Shown here: positions 26,263-35,620 of the stretch, one piece after another
Position numbering within the stretch: position 1 is the stretch's first letter
How the letters are laid out: each line of letters opens with the position of its first letter
Assembly: GCA_005787525.1 (NCBI GenBank)
Contig: SYAR01000002.1
Span: 1-48,030, forward strand
DNA from: Rickettsiales bacterium
GTDB lineage: Bacteria > Pseudomonadota > Alphaproteobacteria > Rickettsiales > UBA1997
DNA length: 48,030 nucleotides
Reading direction: 5' to 3'
Program-made: the position numbers and the translations under genes
The notes under the pieces: model-generated
What the model was told of the DNA's origin: nothing
Seen by the model: only the letters and a program-made list of their open reading frames with translations
Database searches by the model: none

Positions 26263-27465
26263 TTAAATTTTATCCAATCCGTTTTTTAAATCATTGATTA
26301 AATCTTCAACGCTTTCTAAGCCAACAGAAAGCCTACACATTGTTTCATTTATACCAATCTTTTTTTGATCTTCAAGCGAAATATTTGAATGAGTCGTTGT
26401 TGAAGGGTGAGTAATCAAAGATTTAGCATCGCCTAAATTATTCGAAATATCAATAATTTGAAGCAAATTCATGAAATTAAAACAGGTTTTTTTATCACCG
26501 ATAGTCTCGAAAGCAATCATTGTTCCACCATTTTTCATTTGCTTTTGAGCGATCTCAAATTGTTTATGCGATGGCAATTCTGGGTAATAAACTTTTTGTA
26601 TTTTTTTATGTCCTTCGAGAAATTCGGCGATTTTTTTAGCGTTAGCACAATGCCTTTCCATCCGCATTTGGTAAGTTTCCAAGGCTTTAAAAATTATCCA
26701 CGCATTAAATGGACTAAGAGCTGGACCGGTGTGACGATGAAATGGCAATAAAATTTCTTTGATAAAACTTTGCGTGCCCAAAACCGCTCCACCCAAGGTT
26801 CTGCCCTGCCCGTCAAAATGTTTTGTGGTCGAATAAATTACGACATCGGCACCAAATTCAAACGCATTTTGCGAATAAGATGAAGCGAAAATATTGTCAA
26901 CGATAAGGCTTGCTCCATGCTTTTTAGCTAGATCGGCGACGAATTTAATATCGATGATTTCTAAATTTGGATTGGCTGGCGTTTCAATAAAAACTACTTT
27001 GGTATTTTTTTTGAATGCATTTTTCCACTCATCATGATTAGTGCCATCGACTAGAGTGACTTCGATTCCATAATTTGGTAAAATTTTTGTGGCGATATGA
27101 AAACACGAACCAAATAAAACTCGCGACGCAATAAAATGATCGCCCGCTTTGATTTGACACATGATTGAAGCGAAAACTGCGGCCATGCCCGAAGCCATTA
27201 CACAAGCCGATTCACAACCCTCAAGCAACGCCAATCGATCTTCAAGCATTTTTAAAGATGGATTAACATAACGCGAATAAACATATCCGGGATCCTCGCC
27301 ATTAAAGCGACTTTCGGCAGTTTCCGCCGAATTATAACAAAAACCTGAATTTAAATACAGTGCCTCGGAAGTCTCACCGAAATTGCTTCTAAGCGATCCA
27401 CCTCTAATCATCTTGGTTTCATTGTGAAGTTTTGAAAAATCTAAATTTTTATTTTTATAATTCAT
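26263..27465 (-). CDS. metZ: O-succinylhomoserine sulfhydrylase (Cys/Met metabolism PLP enzyme)
   Basis: The 400-residue PLP enzyme has the Schiff-base lysine motif IYSTTKHFDGQGRTLGGAVLG, the GECESACVMASGMAA-like phosphate-binding segment (LEGCESACVMASGMAA) and SVGLESVEDLINDL at the C terminus. TKHFDGQGR is typical of MetZ rather than MetB or MetC. It makes homocysteine directly from O-succinylhomoserine and sulfide. It heads a unit with yajQ and the orphan downstream. Confidence 0.9.
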   Translation of the reverse strand: MNYKNKNLDFSKLHNETKMIRGGSLRSNFGETSEALYLNSGFCYNSAETAESRFNGEDPGYVYSRYVNPSLKMLEDRLALLEGCESACVMASGMAAVFASIMCQIKAGDHFIASRVLFGSCFHIATKILPNYGIEVTLVDGTNHDEWKNAFKKNTKVVFIETPANPNLEIIDIKFVADLAKKHGASLIVDNIFASSYSQNAFEFGADVVIYSTTKHFDGQGRTLGGAVLGTQSFIKEILLPFHRHTGPALSPFNAWIIFKALETYQMRMERHCANAKKIAEFLEGHKKIQKVYYPELPSHKQFEIAQKQMKNGGTMIAFETIGDKKTCFNFMNLLQIIDISNNLGDAKSLITHPSTTTHSNISLEDQKKIGINETMCRLSVGLESVEDLINDLKNGLDKI

Positions 27466-27491
27466 TGCCTAATTTCAATTCTTGATTGCTT

Positions 27492-27522
27492 AAATATTTA
27501 AGGTTGCCTTAACAAAATATTT
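27492..27522 (-). promoter_or_regulatory. Hairpin in the metZ 5' leader
   Basis: AAATATTTAAGG (27492-27503) faces CCTT then AAATATTT (27507-27522), giving an AAGG/CCTT stem with an outer AT stem, about 30 bases before the metZ start. It could be a leader control element. It does not contain recognisable SAM-II landmarks, so function is open. Confidence 0.3.
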
Positions 27523-27596
27523 AAATAATTTGTTTTTTGCAAGAAATAAAAATATTATTAAAGTAAATTTTTTAAATCATAAAATAACAAATAAAT

Positions 27597-28163
27597 ATGC
27601 CAAAAAAATATTCCAAAATTAACGAATTAATTTTAACTTTTTTTTACTGTGGAAAGGCAAAATTTGCTCCCGGAACCTTTGGAACCATTGGTGCTTTATT
27701 ATTTTGGGTTTTTGTTAATAATTATTTTGTGGAAGAAAATTTTCCGGTTATTTTTCAATATTTTTTCTGGATTATTTTAACTACATTTTTTTGTCTTTAT
27801 GCATTTTACGAAATTCCCAATTATCATTTGATAAAAAATTCCAAAGATATTGATCACAAATCAATCGTTGTCGATGAAGCGGTTGGTATCTTCATCGCCT
27901 TAGAAATTTTTAATTTTTCGGCACGAGAAATTTATATTTTAAGTCAACCTAAATTTATGATTTACGTATTTTTATGTTTTCTTTTATTTAGATTTTTTGA
28001 CATAAAAAAACCATCTTTAATCGGCGTTTGCGATCGTAAACTTAAAAACTCTTTTGGCGTTATGCTTGATGATATAATTTGCGGAATCCTTGCTGGAGTT
28101 ATAACCTTAACGATTTATAAATTTACCGTTAATTCAGAATTTTTCAAATTAATTAATTGTTAA
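27597..28163 (+). CDS. pgpA: Phosphatidylglycerophosphatase A
   Basis: The 188-residue membrane enzyme carries GKAKFAPGTFGTIGALLFW, the conserved FxPGTxGT region of PgpA, and VVDEAVGIFIAL, the DExxG catalytic segment. Four hydrophobic stretches fit the family's membrane helices. It dephosphorylates phosphatidylglycerophosphate to make phosphatidylglycerol. It is divergent from metZ, and followed by nuoH after 108 bases with a candidate promoter in between. Confidence 0.93.
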   Translation: MPKKYSKINELILTFFYCGKAKFAPGTFGTIGALLFWVFVNNYFVEENFPVIFQYFFWIILTTFFCLYAFYEIPNYHLIKNSKDIDHKSIVVDEAVGIFIALEIFNFSAREIYILSQPKFMIYVFLCFLLFRFFDIKKPSLIGVCDRKLKNSFGVMLDDIICGILAGVITLTIYKFTVNSEFFKLINC

Positions 28164-28195
28164 AATAAGTTTTAAAAAAATTTATAATCGAGAAA

Positions 28196-28224
28196 TTGAC
28201 TTTGTGAAATTTTTAAAATAATCT
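28196..28224 (+). promoter_or_regulatory. Candidate promoter of the nuoHIJK unit
   Basis: TTGACT (28196-28201), a 17-base spacer and TAATCT (28219-28224) lie 47 bases before the nuoH start. The -35 is good, the -10 only fair. Confidence 0.4.
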
Positions 28225-28271
28225 TTAAAAAAATTTAAATTATTAATCGATTTCAAACATATAAAATTAAA

Positions 28272-29282
28272 ATGATCGAATTTTTTAATAGCCAAATTCT
28301 GCCGATTATTATGATAATTTTGCCGATTATTGGCAAAATTTTATTAGTAATTTTACCACTACTTGGTGCCGTTGCTTATTTAACCTTGATGGAACGTAAG
28401 GTAATCGCTTCGATGCAATTGCGCAAAGGTCCGTCGGTAGTTGGCCCATTTGGATTATTCCAACCTTTAGCCGACGCTTTAAAGCTCATGCTTAAAGAAG
28501 TTATTTTACCCAAGGAATCTAATAAAATTTTATTTTTAATCGCTCCAATTATAACTTTCGTTTTAGCTTTAATTGGTTGGGCGGTAATTCCTTTTTCTGA
28601 AACTTTTGTTGTCGCCAATCTAAATGTTGGAGTAATTTATTTATTAGCAAGCTCATCGCTTGGAGTTTACGGCGTCATAATTGCAGGCTGGGCATCAAAT
28701 TCAAAATATGCCTTTCTTGGCGCCATTCGCTCTTCGGCACAAATGATTTCTTACGAGGTCTCGATCGGCTTAATCATTATCTCCGTAGTTCTTTGTGCTG
28801 GCTCATTAAATCTCTCGGAAATTGTTTTATCGCAAAAAGATCAATGGTATATTTTACCAATGTTTCCAATGTTTTTGTTATTTTTTATTTCCGCTTTAGC
28901 CGAAACAAATCGTCATCCATTTGATCTCCCCGAAGCTGAATCTGAGCTAGTTGCCGGCTATAATGTTGAATATAGTTCAATGCCATTTTCCATGTTTTTT
29001 TTAGGCGAATATGCCAATATGATTTTAATTTCCGCCTTCGCTTCAATCTTATTTTTAGGCGGTTGGCTTCCGCCGTTTGATTGCGATTTTTGTAATGCAA
29101 TTCCTGGATTTATTTGGCTTTGTGCTAAAATTTTCACATTATTATTTTGCTTTATTTGGGTGCGCGCAACTTTGCCTCGTTATCGCTACGACCAATTGAT
29201 GCGCTTAGGTTGGAAGGTTTTCCTTCCGCTTTCATTAATTTGGGTTGTTGGCACCGCAAGCTTTATAGTTTTTGTTAAATAA
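28272..29282 (+). CDS. nuoH: NADH-quinone oxidoreductase subunit H
   Basis: The 336-residue, eight-helix membrane subunit has the family landmarks [63 protein letters not shown] and [18 protein letters not shown]. It forms part of the quinone-binding site of complex I. nuoG, normally just upstream in alphaproteobacteria, is missing here; pgpA takes its place. Confidence 0.97.
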   Translation: MIEFFNSQILPIIMIILPIIGKILLVILPLLGAVAYLTLMERKVIASMQLRKGPSVVGPFGLFQPLADALKLMLKEVILPKESNKILFLIAPIITFVLALIGWAVIPFSETFVVANLNVGVIYLLASSSLGVYGVIIAGWASNSKYAFLGAIRSSAQMISYEVSIGLIIISVVLCAGSLNLSEIVLSQKDQWYILPMFPMFLLFFISALAETNRHPFDLPEAESELVAGYNVEYSSMPFSMFFLGEYANMILISAFASILFLGGWLPPFDCDFCNAIPGFIWLCAKIFTLLFCFIWVRATLPRYRYDQLMRLGWKVFLPLSLIWVVGTASFIVFVK

Positions 29283-29293
29283 ATATTTAAAAA

Positions 29294-29779
29294 ATGCAAA
29301 TTTTTAAACAAGCTTCTTCATTTTTGTTAAAAGAAATTTTTCTCGGACATTTATTAACTTTGAGATATATGTTCAAGAAAAAATTCACTCTAAATTATCC
29401 ATACGAAAAAGGACCGATTAACCCAAGATTTCGAGGTGAACACGCTTTGCGTCGCTATGAAAATGGCGAAGAGCGTTGCATCGCTTGCAAATTATGCGAG
29501 GCAGTTTGCCCAGCGCAAGCCATCACCATCGAGGCCGAAGAGCGTAATGATGGTAGTCGTCGCACTACAAAATATGATATCGATATGATGAAATGCATTT
29601 ATTGCGGATTGTGTCAAGAGGCTTGCCCAGTTGATGCCATCGTCGAAAGTCCAAATTTTGAATTTTCAACCGAAACGCGTGAAGAACTTTATTACAACAA
29701 AGAAAAACTTTTGGCAAATGGCGATCGTTATGAATATGCTTTACAAAAAAATATTAATGTCGACGTTGAATATCGTTAA
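29294..29779 (+). CDS. nuoI: NADH-quinone oxidoreductase subunit I
   Basis: The 161 residues contain two 4Fe-4S ferredoxin motifs, [16 protein letters not shown] and [16 protein letters not shown], after [17 protein letters not shown]. Length and motifs match alphaproteobacterial and mitochondrial (TYKY/NDUFS8) NuoI. It lies 11 bases after nuoH. Confidence 0.97.
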   Translation: MQIFKQASSFLLKEIFLGHLLTLRYMFKKKFTLNYPYEKGPINPRFRGEHALRRYENGEERCIACKLCEAVCPAQAITIEAEERNDGSRRTTKYDIDMMKCIYCGLCQEACPVDAIVESPNFEFSTETREELYYNKEKLLANGDRYEYALQKNINVDVEYR

Positions 29780-29886
29780 AAATATTTAAAAACACAAAAT
29801 AAAATTTACGGAATTTATTAATTTTATTTTGACTAAAAATTTTTATAAAATAACATTATTGAGCAATATTTTTAAATAAAATTTCA

Positions 29887-30498
29887 ATGAACTTTACACT
29901 TTATCTTTTTTACATTTTTTCATTTGTCTTAATCTCATCATCCCTTGTGGTTGTTAGCACCAGAAACATGGTAATCGCTGTAATTTTTTTAATTTTAGCC
30001 TTTTTCAACGCTTCTGGTTTACTTATTTTAATCGGTGCAGAATATATTGCGACGCTTTTAATTGTTGTTTATGTCGGTGCGATCGCCGTGCTATTTTTAT
30101 TCGTGGTGATGATGCTTAATGTTGATGCAAAAATCACTGAAGATGTTAATCGCAAAAAACCATTAATTACAATGTTGATCGTTATTTTATTTTGCGAAAT
30201 TTTTTTAATAACTAAATTTTCTAACATCAATTATAATGAATTAACTCCGCAATTTCCAACACCAAAAGACATCAACAATACCAAGGCGATTGGCAAGATT
30301 CTTTACACCGATTTCATTTTACCTTTTCAAATTGCGGGAGCAATTTTATTCGTGGCGATGATTGGCGCCATTGTTTTAACCATGAAAACTGAAACACGTT
30401 ACATTCGCAAACAAAATATTTCTGCACAAGTTTCTCGTAACAAAAAAAATACTCTTGTAATCGCCAAGGTCAAAGCTGGCGAAGGCATTGATTTATAA
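29887..30498 (+). CDS. nuoJ: NADH-quinone oxidoreductase subunit J
   Basis: The 203-residue membrane protein has five hydrophobic helices and LLIVVYVGAIAVLFLFVVMML, the conserved third helix of NuoJ/ND6. DFILPFQIAGAILFVAMIGAIVL follows. A 107-base gap separates it from nuoI, longer than the others in the unit. Confidence 0.95.
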   Translation: MNFTLYLFYIFSFVLISSSLVVVSTRNMVIAVIFLILAFFNASGLLILIGAEYIATLLIVVYVGAIAVLFLFVVMMLNVDAKITEDVNRKKPLITMLIVILFCEIFLITKFSNINYNELTPQFPTPKDINNTKAIGKILYTDFILPFQIAGAILFVAMIGAIVLTMKTETRYIRKQNISAQVSRNKKNTLVIAKVKAGEGIDL

Positions 30499-30512
30499 AT
30501 TAATTTTATTTT

Positions 30513-30824
30513 ATGCACCAAATTCCTCAACATCAATTTACCACCTTAGCCATAATTTTATTTTGCATCGGCATTGGTGGAATTTTTTTAAATCGTAAAA
30601 ATATTATTTCGATTTTAATGTCGATTGAAATAATGCTTCTTGCGGTCAACATAAATTTTGTAGCTTTTTCGGTGTATTTAAATGATCTAGTTGGGCAAAT
30701 TTTTGCTATTTTTGTACTTACCGTTGCGGGAGCTGAAGCCGCTATCGGTTTAGCAATTTTAGTAGTTTATTTTAATAATCGCAAAAATATTGAATTAGAA
30801 AATATTTCTTCAATGAAAGGTTAA
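30513..30824 (+). CDS. nuoK: NADH-quinone oxidoreductase subunit K
   Basis: There are 103 residues in three helices, with [26 protein letters not shown] (the conserved Glu of the proton channel) and [17 protein letters not shown]. It is the last recognisable complex I gene here; nuoL, nuoM and nuoN do not follow. Its stop overlaps the ATG of the next gene (TAATG). Confidence 0.96.
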   Translation: MHQIPQHQFTTLAIILFCIGIGGIFLNRKNIISILMSIEIMLLAVNINFVAFSVYLNDLVGQIFAIFVLTVAGAEAAIGLAILVVYFNNRKNIELENISSMKG

Positions 30825-32230
30825 TGAAAGCAAAATTTGCCACATTTATAATTCCGTTTATATTTTTTAGCAATCGACTCTTGGCCCAAGATTATTGCTC
30901 TTCCCCGCAAAAATATTATGATGTAATTTTAAGCGAAGTTGCCAAAAAAAACCCCAATGTTATTGAAAATTTACCCGCCTGCTTAAAACAAGATCGCAAT
31001 CTTATTTTTAAAGTTTTATTAATCGATAAAAGTCAATTCCAAAACGTGTCGGAAAATCTTCACGAAGATAAACTTTTTATAAAAAGAGTCATCAAAGCCG
31101 ATCCTGAAATTTTAAAATATGTGGCACCCGAAGTCCGTTCTGATCCATATTTCATGGAAGACGCAATTTACATCAATCGTGACGCTTTAAGATATTCGTC
31201 TTGGAGCCTTCTTGATAATAAATTATTTATGAAAAAGATGCTCGATTTAGATTCAGATAATTATCGATACGCCTCGGATCGAATTAAGTCTCTCGAGGAA
31301 TTTGCTCGTCCCGCCTTAGAAGATAATGGACTTCTTCTCGAATTCTCTCCACCCAACGTTAAATCCAATAAAGAATTTGTAAAAATTGCTATAAATTCCG
31401 ATAAAAATGCTATAAAATTTGTTAATCCAAAACTGGCTTTGGATCAAGAATTAATTGACCTTGCGAAAGATAGCGATCCCATGCCCTCAGCTCTCGAATT
31501 AGAAAATTATTTACATAAAAATTACATTGAACGACATCCAAAAAAAAATTTAGGAGAGTTCATTTCCAACAAAGCAAAGTTTTTCAAAGATGCCCAAATT
31601 ATTGATCATAATTTTATTACCAAATGGAACAAAAGTTATAATCTTGAGAAGGTTCAAATTGGCGAGTTAAAAGAGGAATGGAGGCTTAATCCAATTGAAC
31701 GTAGAAACTACGCAAATTCATGGATCGAAGATTTTCAAAAATATCCAGAATTAATTAATCGTATTCAAAAATTCTTTATCAAGAGACATGTTTTAAGTGA
31801 TGCCATTTCCGATTTACGCACAACTTTTTTATGGAAAATTAAAGACAAACCTCTGACCTTGGCATTCAATCTTTACGGCATTTCCAATGCAACCGACGAG
31901 ATTTTATCAACAAATTTTTCTAATGTTAATTCAATTACCGCAATTGCACAATTTCAGGAAAAAAAATGGCGTTTATCGATTATCGATGTAATTTTTGATC
32001 GCGAAATAAAAATCGATGCAATTTATGAAAATGGACATAAAAAATATATTCTTTGGGACTTATATAAAATTAATGAGAAAGATAAAAATTCAAAATTAAT
32101 TTTTAAAATTGAAGATGCGATTTGTGATTATTTTCAAATCTTCAAGGAACAGCCCAATGGCAGATACAAAATCGCTTATCAATCTAAAAAAATTCAATGC
32201 CTAGCACAAAATTCTGATAATTTAAATTAA
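30824..32230 (+). CDS. Exported protein with DUF4116-like repeats
   Basis: A signal peptide (residues 1-21, cleavage after LLAQ or nearby) precedes a helical region with several short repeats. Examples are EDKLFIKRVIKADPEILKYV, DPYFMEDAIYINRDALRYSS, NKLFMKKMLDLDSDNYRYAS and NKEFVKIAINSDKNAIKFVN. The spacing (D/N-xxF-hxxxhxxxxxhLxYh) is that of DUF4116 repeats. The C-terminal half (about 230-468) is unrecognised and may be a second domain. The start codon overlaps the nuoK stop, so translation is coupled, and the stop region overlaps the convergent GDPD-like gene by 9 bases. Why such a protein is tied to complex I genes is unknown. Confidence 0.72.
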   Translation: MKAKFATFIIPFIFFSNRLLAQDYCSSPQKYYDVILSEVAKKNPNVIENLPACLKQDRNLIFKVLLIDKSQFQNVSENLHEDKLFIKRVIKADPEILKYVAPEVRSDPYFMEDAIYINRDALRYSSWSLLDNKLFMKKMLDLDSDNYRYASDRIKSLEEFARPALEDNGLLLEFSPPNVKSNKEFVKIAINSDKNAIKFVNPKLALDQELIDLAKDSDPMPSALELENYLHKNYIERHPKKNLGEFISNKAKFFKDAQIIDHNFITKWNKSYNLEKVQIGELKEEWRLNPIERRNYANSWIEDFQKYPELINRIQKFFIKRHVLSDAISDLRTTFLWKIKDKPLTLAFNLYGISNATDEILSTNFSNVNSITAIAQFQEKKWRLSIIDVIFDREIKIDAIYENGHKKYILWDLYKINEKDKNSKLIFKIEDAICDYFQIFKEQPNGRYKIAYQSKKIQCLAQNSDNLN

Positions 32231-32857
32231 AACTTTATCGGTCGCGAATTTATCAACTCCAAGCAAGTATAAATCGTTAATTTGCTTAATATCGTTAACG
32301 GTCCAAGCCAATAATTTGGTAGACTTGATTTTTTTTAAAAGCTCGGCATTAATTAAAGCATGATTTATCGAAACAAAATCAATTAATTCCATATTGACCA
32401 TATCAACAATCTCCTGAACTCCAAGCTCATTATCGCAAACCCCCGCAAAATTAATTTTTTGTGAGAAAAAATTACGAAATTTTAAAGAAATTTTAATTGC
32501 CAAATCATAATCGGTAATGTAAGGCGCGAAAAATATTTTATTTAAATCAATTTCTTTTAAAATTAAATCGGCTTTTAGCTTTTTTAGAGCATCTCCAACA
32601 TTATTTTGATCTATATTTTTAAAATCAAACCAATATTCCAATTCATTTTTGTAATATAAATAATCTTGAAGCCTTGGCAATGAAAATTCTTCTTTTTTAT
32701 CGGGTTTATCGTGCTTTATAAAAAATTCACCATCGACCCACCAAATATCAAATTCTATGGCTTTATAACCTTTAGCGACAGCGTTTTTCAAACTCGCAAT
32801 TGAATTTTGCTTCATGTTATTTTCAACAAAACCGCGGTGGGCAAATAATTTAATCAT
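32222..32857 (-). CDS. Glycerophosphodiester phosphodiesterase-like protein
   Basis: The 211-residue product starts MIKLFAHRGFVENN with the catalytic HRG, followed by AIEFDIWWVDGEFFIKHD, the ExD metal site and second His of GDPD enzymes, and ends LLAWTVNDIKQINDLYLLGVDKFATD, the standard C-terminal strand-helix pair. It is shorter than classical UgpQ (about 250). Substrate is not certain: it could be a lipid head group or another phosphodiester. It ends inside the convergent DUF4116-like gene. Confidence 0.85.
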   Translation of the reverse strand: MIKLFAHRGFVENNMKQNSIASLKNAVAKGYKAIEFDIWWVDGEFFIKHDKPDKKEEFSLPRLQDYLYYKNELEYWFDFKNIDQNNVGDALKKLKADLILKEIDLNKIFFAPYITDYDLAIKISLKFRNFFSQKINFAGVCDNELGVQEIVDMVNMELIDFVSINHALINAELLKKIKSTKLLAWTVNDIKQINDLYLLGVDKFATDKVLI

Positions 32858-33354
32858 TTTTTTATAAAAATAAATTTATAGAGAACAGCTACCAAAAAAA
32901 ATATTAAAACTTGGCAAAGAAATTACTAGAATTTATTAAAAAAAATTGTCTAAATTTTTATAAATCTCAAAATAAATAACTTTATATTTATAAAATCGTC
33001 TTGAGAATTGATGTAAATTTTTACTTACGTCTAAAAAATAAAAAAATGATTGTATCCTAAAATAAAAAAAGTAATCATTGATAATCATAAATATGAAACA
33101 CCACAAAATATATATCTCAAAAAATTGATGACGTTCTCAATTCTTATTTAAAAATAATTGAGTCGTCCTTAGAGAATTAAATAGAATCGCCATATTTGAG
33201 CGATCACAAAATCACCGCATTTTGGTAAAATTATAAAACAAAGAGTTAAACAGTTATTTTCAAGATTATTTATAAATTATGATTAGAAATATTTCAAATT
33301 ATTATTTTTCACCCTAGAAAATAGCTGATTTTGCTCGTAATTATTCGAGGAAAA
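32858..33354 (+). other. Long leader of the RNase E/G gene
   Basis: The 497-base gap between two divergent genes contains no ORF of note. It has AT-rich inverted repeats, the clearest at 33130-33167: GACG, 2-base bulge, CTCAATT, a 13-base loop, AATTGAG, 1-base bulge, CGTC. A second pairing, AATGATT with AATCATT, lies near 33046-33080. A long structured leader is known to mediate autoregulation of rne in other proteobacteria; whether this one does is inference. Confidence 0.45.
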
Positions 33355-35364
33355 ATGACAAAAATTACAATTACAATTGATGGTGCTCATCGCGAGGAAA
33401 CTCGTATCGCCGTCCTTGGTAGCGATGGAAAGCTTCTAGATTTTGACCGCTCCGCTCTTGCTATCAAACAAATTAAAGGAAATATTTATTTAGCTAAAGT
33501 AACTCGGGTTGAACCTTCCCTTCAAGCTTGCTTTATTGATTATGGTTCCGATCGCAATGGTTTCCTGCCTTTCGCCGATATTCATCCTGATTTTTATCAA
33601 ATTTCGGACAGCGAACATCAAAAACTTCGCGAGTTAAATATTAATCAACCACAAAAAAATGAAGATGATGATTTGGTAAATTTACCAAATACATCGACTA
33701 AAAATAATGATGATGAAGGCGGAGAAGATGAGTCAATTACCACGGGAACGTATTCAGTTGAAGATGAATTATCAGGCTATGGTGGCAATATTTACAACAT
33801 TCACAAAAGATATAATATTCAAGAAGTAATCAAGCCAGGACAATTAATTATTGTTCAAGTTGGCAAAGAAGAAAGAGGTAATAAAGGTGCTTCAATGACT
33901 ACTTACATCTCGATCGCCGGCAAATATTGTGTTTTAATGGCCAACACTCCAAATAAAGGCGGAGTTTCCAAAAAAGTTGACAATTTTCGTGATAGAAAAA
34001 TTTTACGCTCAATTTTAGGCGAGATAAATATTAGTAATGACCGCTCCGTTATTATTAGAACCGCAGGCGTTGGCAAAAAACCCGAAGACATCAAGCGCGA
34101 TTGCGAATATTTGAATCGCTTATGGGATACCATTAAAGAAACTTGCGCTAATTCTAAAGCTCCGTCTTTTATTCACGCCGAGGATGACATTATTCGTCGA
34201 TGCATTCGCGATATATACAACGATAACGTTAGCGAAGTTGTGGTTGAAGGCAAAGAATCATTCGAAATTGTAACAAATTTCGTTAAATTAACAATGCCAA
34301 ATGCTCCACAAAATATTAAACTTCACGATGATCGTGTGCCGATTTTCAATAAATATCGCGTTGAGCAACAAATATCAGCACTTTATGAGAAACAAATTTC
34401 TCTGCCATCAGGTGGCTCAATCGTTATCGATCACACCGAAGCACTAGTTGCCATCGACGTTAACTCAGGTCGCGCAACCAAAGAATCTGGAGTTGAAGAA
34501 ACGGCATTCACGACTAATTTTGAAGCGGTAAAAGAAATAGCTCGACAACTTCGCCTTCGTGATTTGGCAGGTCTAATTGTAATCGATTTTATTGATATGT
34601 ATGATCAAAAACATCGTCGCAATATCGAGAGAACTTTACGCGACGAACTTCAAAATGATCGTGCTCGAATTCAACTTGGTCGAATTAGCGTTTTTGGACT
34701 TTTAGAAATGTCACGTCAACGCTTGGGAGCAAGTTTTTTTGAAACCATTACCGAGCCTTGTAAAAACTGTGGCGGAACTGGATATGTTCGTTCAGTAGAA
34801 ATTTTAGCGGTTTCGATTTTGCGAGCAATTCGTCATGCTTGTGCTGATAAACAAGCTGGGGTAATTTATATTTATGCCACCGCTGAAACCATCGCTTACA
34901 TCATGAATTTCAAAAAATATGACATCATCTCAACTGAGAAAAATTATAATGTTCATATTTTTTTGCAACCTAGTGAGGAGAACGGCCCTCAGGGTTTCAG
35001 CATTAAAAAAAGAAAAAGCCTTTCCGATGAAGAAAGAAGAGAAATTGAAATGGAAGTAACGACGGGCAAAGTTAATCAACTCGACATTGAGAAAAATTAT
35101 TTTGAAAGCTTTACCAATGAAGATACTTCGGAAGGCAACAATGATGACTTCATAAAGCCTAGCAATGGCGAATCTCAAGAAAGAAATCACCATCATTCTC
35201 ACAATAATCGCAATCATAATAACAACAATAATCGACGCCACGATAATAACAAAAGAAGGGGAAACAATAATAACAACAATCGACGCAACGATAATCGTTA
35301 CAAAAACCCAAATAATGATGAAAAGAAAAGTAGATCGATTTTTTCTTTTCTTTTTAAAAAATAA
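33355..35364 (+). CDS. rne: Ribonuclease E/G
   Basis: I choose the ATG at 33355, preceded by GAGG at good spacing. A longer form using TTG at 33331 has no such signal. The product has 669 residues. The S1 domain is split by an acidic insertion (about residues 95-145). The catalytic Asp motifs are AIDVNSGR and DLAGLIVIDFIDM, and the zinc link is CKNCGGTG. The C-terminal 60 residues are low complexity (His/Asn/Arg) and end in a Phe-rich basic segment. It is shorter than E. coli RNase E but longer than RNase G, so it lacks a full degradosome scaffold. Confidence 0.95.
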   Translation: MTKITITIDGAHREETRIAVLGSDGKLLDFDRSALAIKQIKGNIYLAKVTRVEPSLQACFIDYGSDRNGFLPFADIHPDFYQISDSEHQKLRELNINQPQKNEDDDLVNLPNTSTKNNDDEGGEDESITTGTYSVEDELSGYGGNIYNIHKRYNIQEVIKPGQLIIVQVGKEERGNKGASMTTYISIAGKYCVLMANTPNKGGVSKKVDNFRDRKILRSILGEINISNDRSVIIRTAGVGKKPEDIKRDCEYLNRLWDTIKETCANSKAPSFIHAEDDIIRRCIRDIYNDNVSEVVVEGKESFEIVTNFVKLTMPNAPQNIKLHDDRVPIFNKYRVEQQISALYEKQISLPSGGSIVIDHTEALVAIDVNSGRATKESGVEETAFTTNFEAVKEIARQLRLRDLAGLIVIDFIDMYDQKHRRNIERTLRDELQNDRARIQLGRISVFGLLEMSRQRLGASFFETITEPCKNCGGTGYVRSVEILAVSILRAIRHACADKQAGVIYIYATAETIAYIMNFKKYDIISTEKNYNVHIFLQPSEENGPQGFSIKKRKSLSDEERREIEMEVTTGKVNQLDIEKNYFESFTNEDTSEGNNDDFIKPSNGESQERNHHHSHNNRNHNNNNNRRHDNNKRRGNNNNNNRRNDNRYKNPNNDEKKSRSIFSFLFKK

Positions 35365-35387
35365 TTAACTTATTTTTTGGGTTTCTC

Positions 35388-35425
35388 GCGTTAAAAAAAT
35401 AGCCTAAACGGCTATTTTTAGCGAA
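35388..35425 (+). terminator. Repeated hairpin terminator after rne (copy 1)
   Basis: GCG TTAAAAAAATAGCC, a 5-base loop, then GGCTATTTTTAGCG form a stem with A and T runs on both sides, 24 bases past the rne stop. The same 38-base sequence, with one difference in the loop region, recurs at 45255-45292. Confidence 0.75.
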
Positions 35426-35620
35426 GAACGGGACAAGGAGCCAATGCGACGCGGTCCCAGTCGCGGAGTCGTCTTCGAAATCAAAATGAAATTTTGATTG
35501 AGAAAAGCGACGAAGCTCTAATCAAAATAAAAAACCCCAAATCTCATCGCGGATGTCGCGATTCATTTGCGACGGAGCGATTCAACTCAAAGCTAAATTT
35601 GCAACGCAAATTAAATGTGT
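35426..35620. repeat. GC-richer palindrome-rich intergenic element
   Basis: This ~195-base stretch stands out by its GC and CpG content among AT-rich flanks. It holds nested inverted repeats: GGGAC/GTCCC (35430-35457), ATCAAAAT-gaa-ATTTTGAT (35480-35498), ATCGCG-gatgt-CGCGAT (near 35547-35563) and AATTTGC-aac-GCAAATT (near 35597-35613). The 8-mer ATCAAAAT recurs at 35520-35527. There is a 17-codon ORF but nothing convincing as a gene. Confidence 0.5.

Noticed and set aside
33331-33354. TTG start for RNase E/G
   Set aside because: The ATG at 33355 has a good GAGG site and starts at the conserved N terminus.
35434-35500. 17-codon ORF in the GC-rich island as a gene
   Set aside because: Very short, no ribosome-binding site, and it lies across inverted repeats that explain the composition better.
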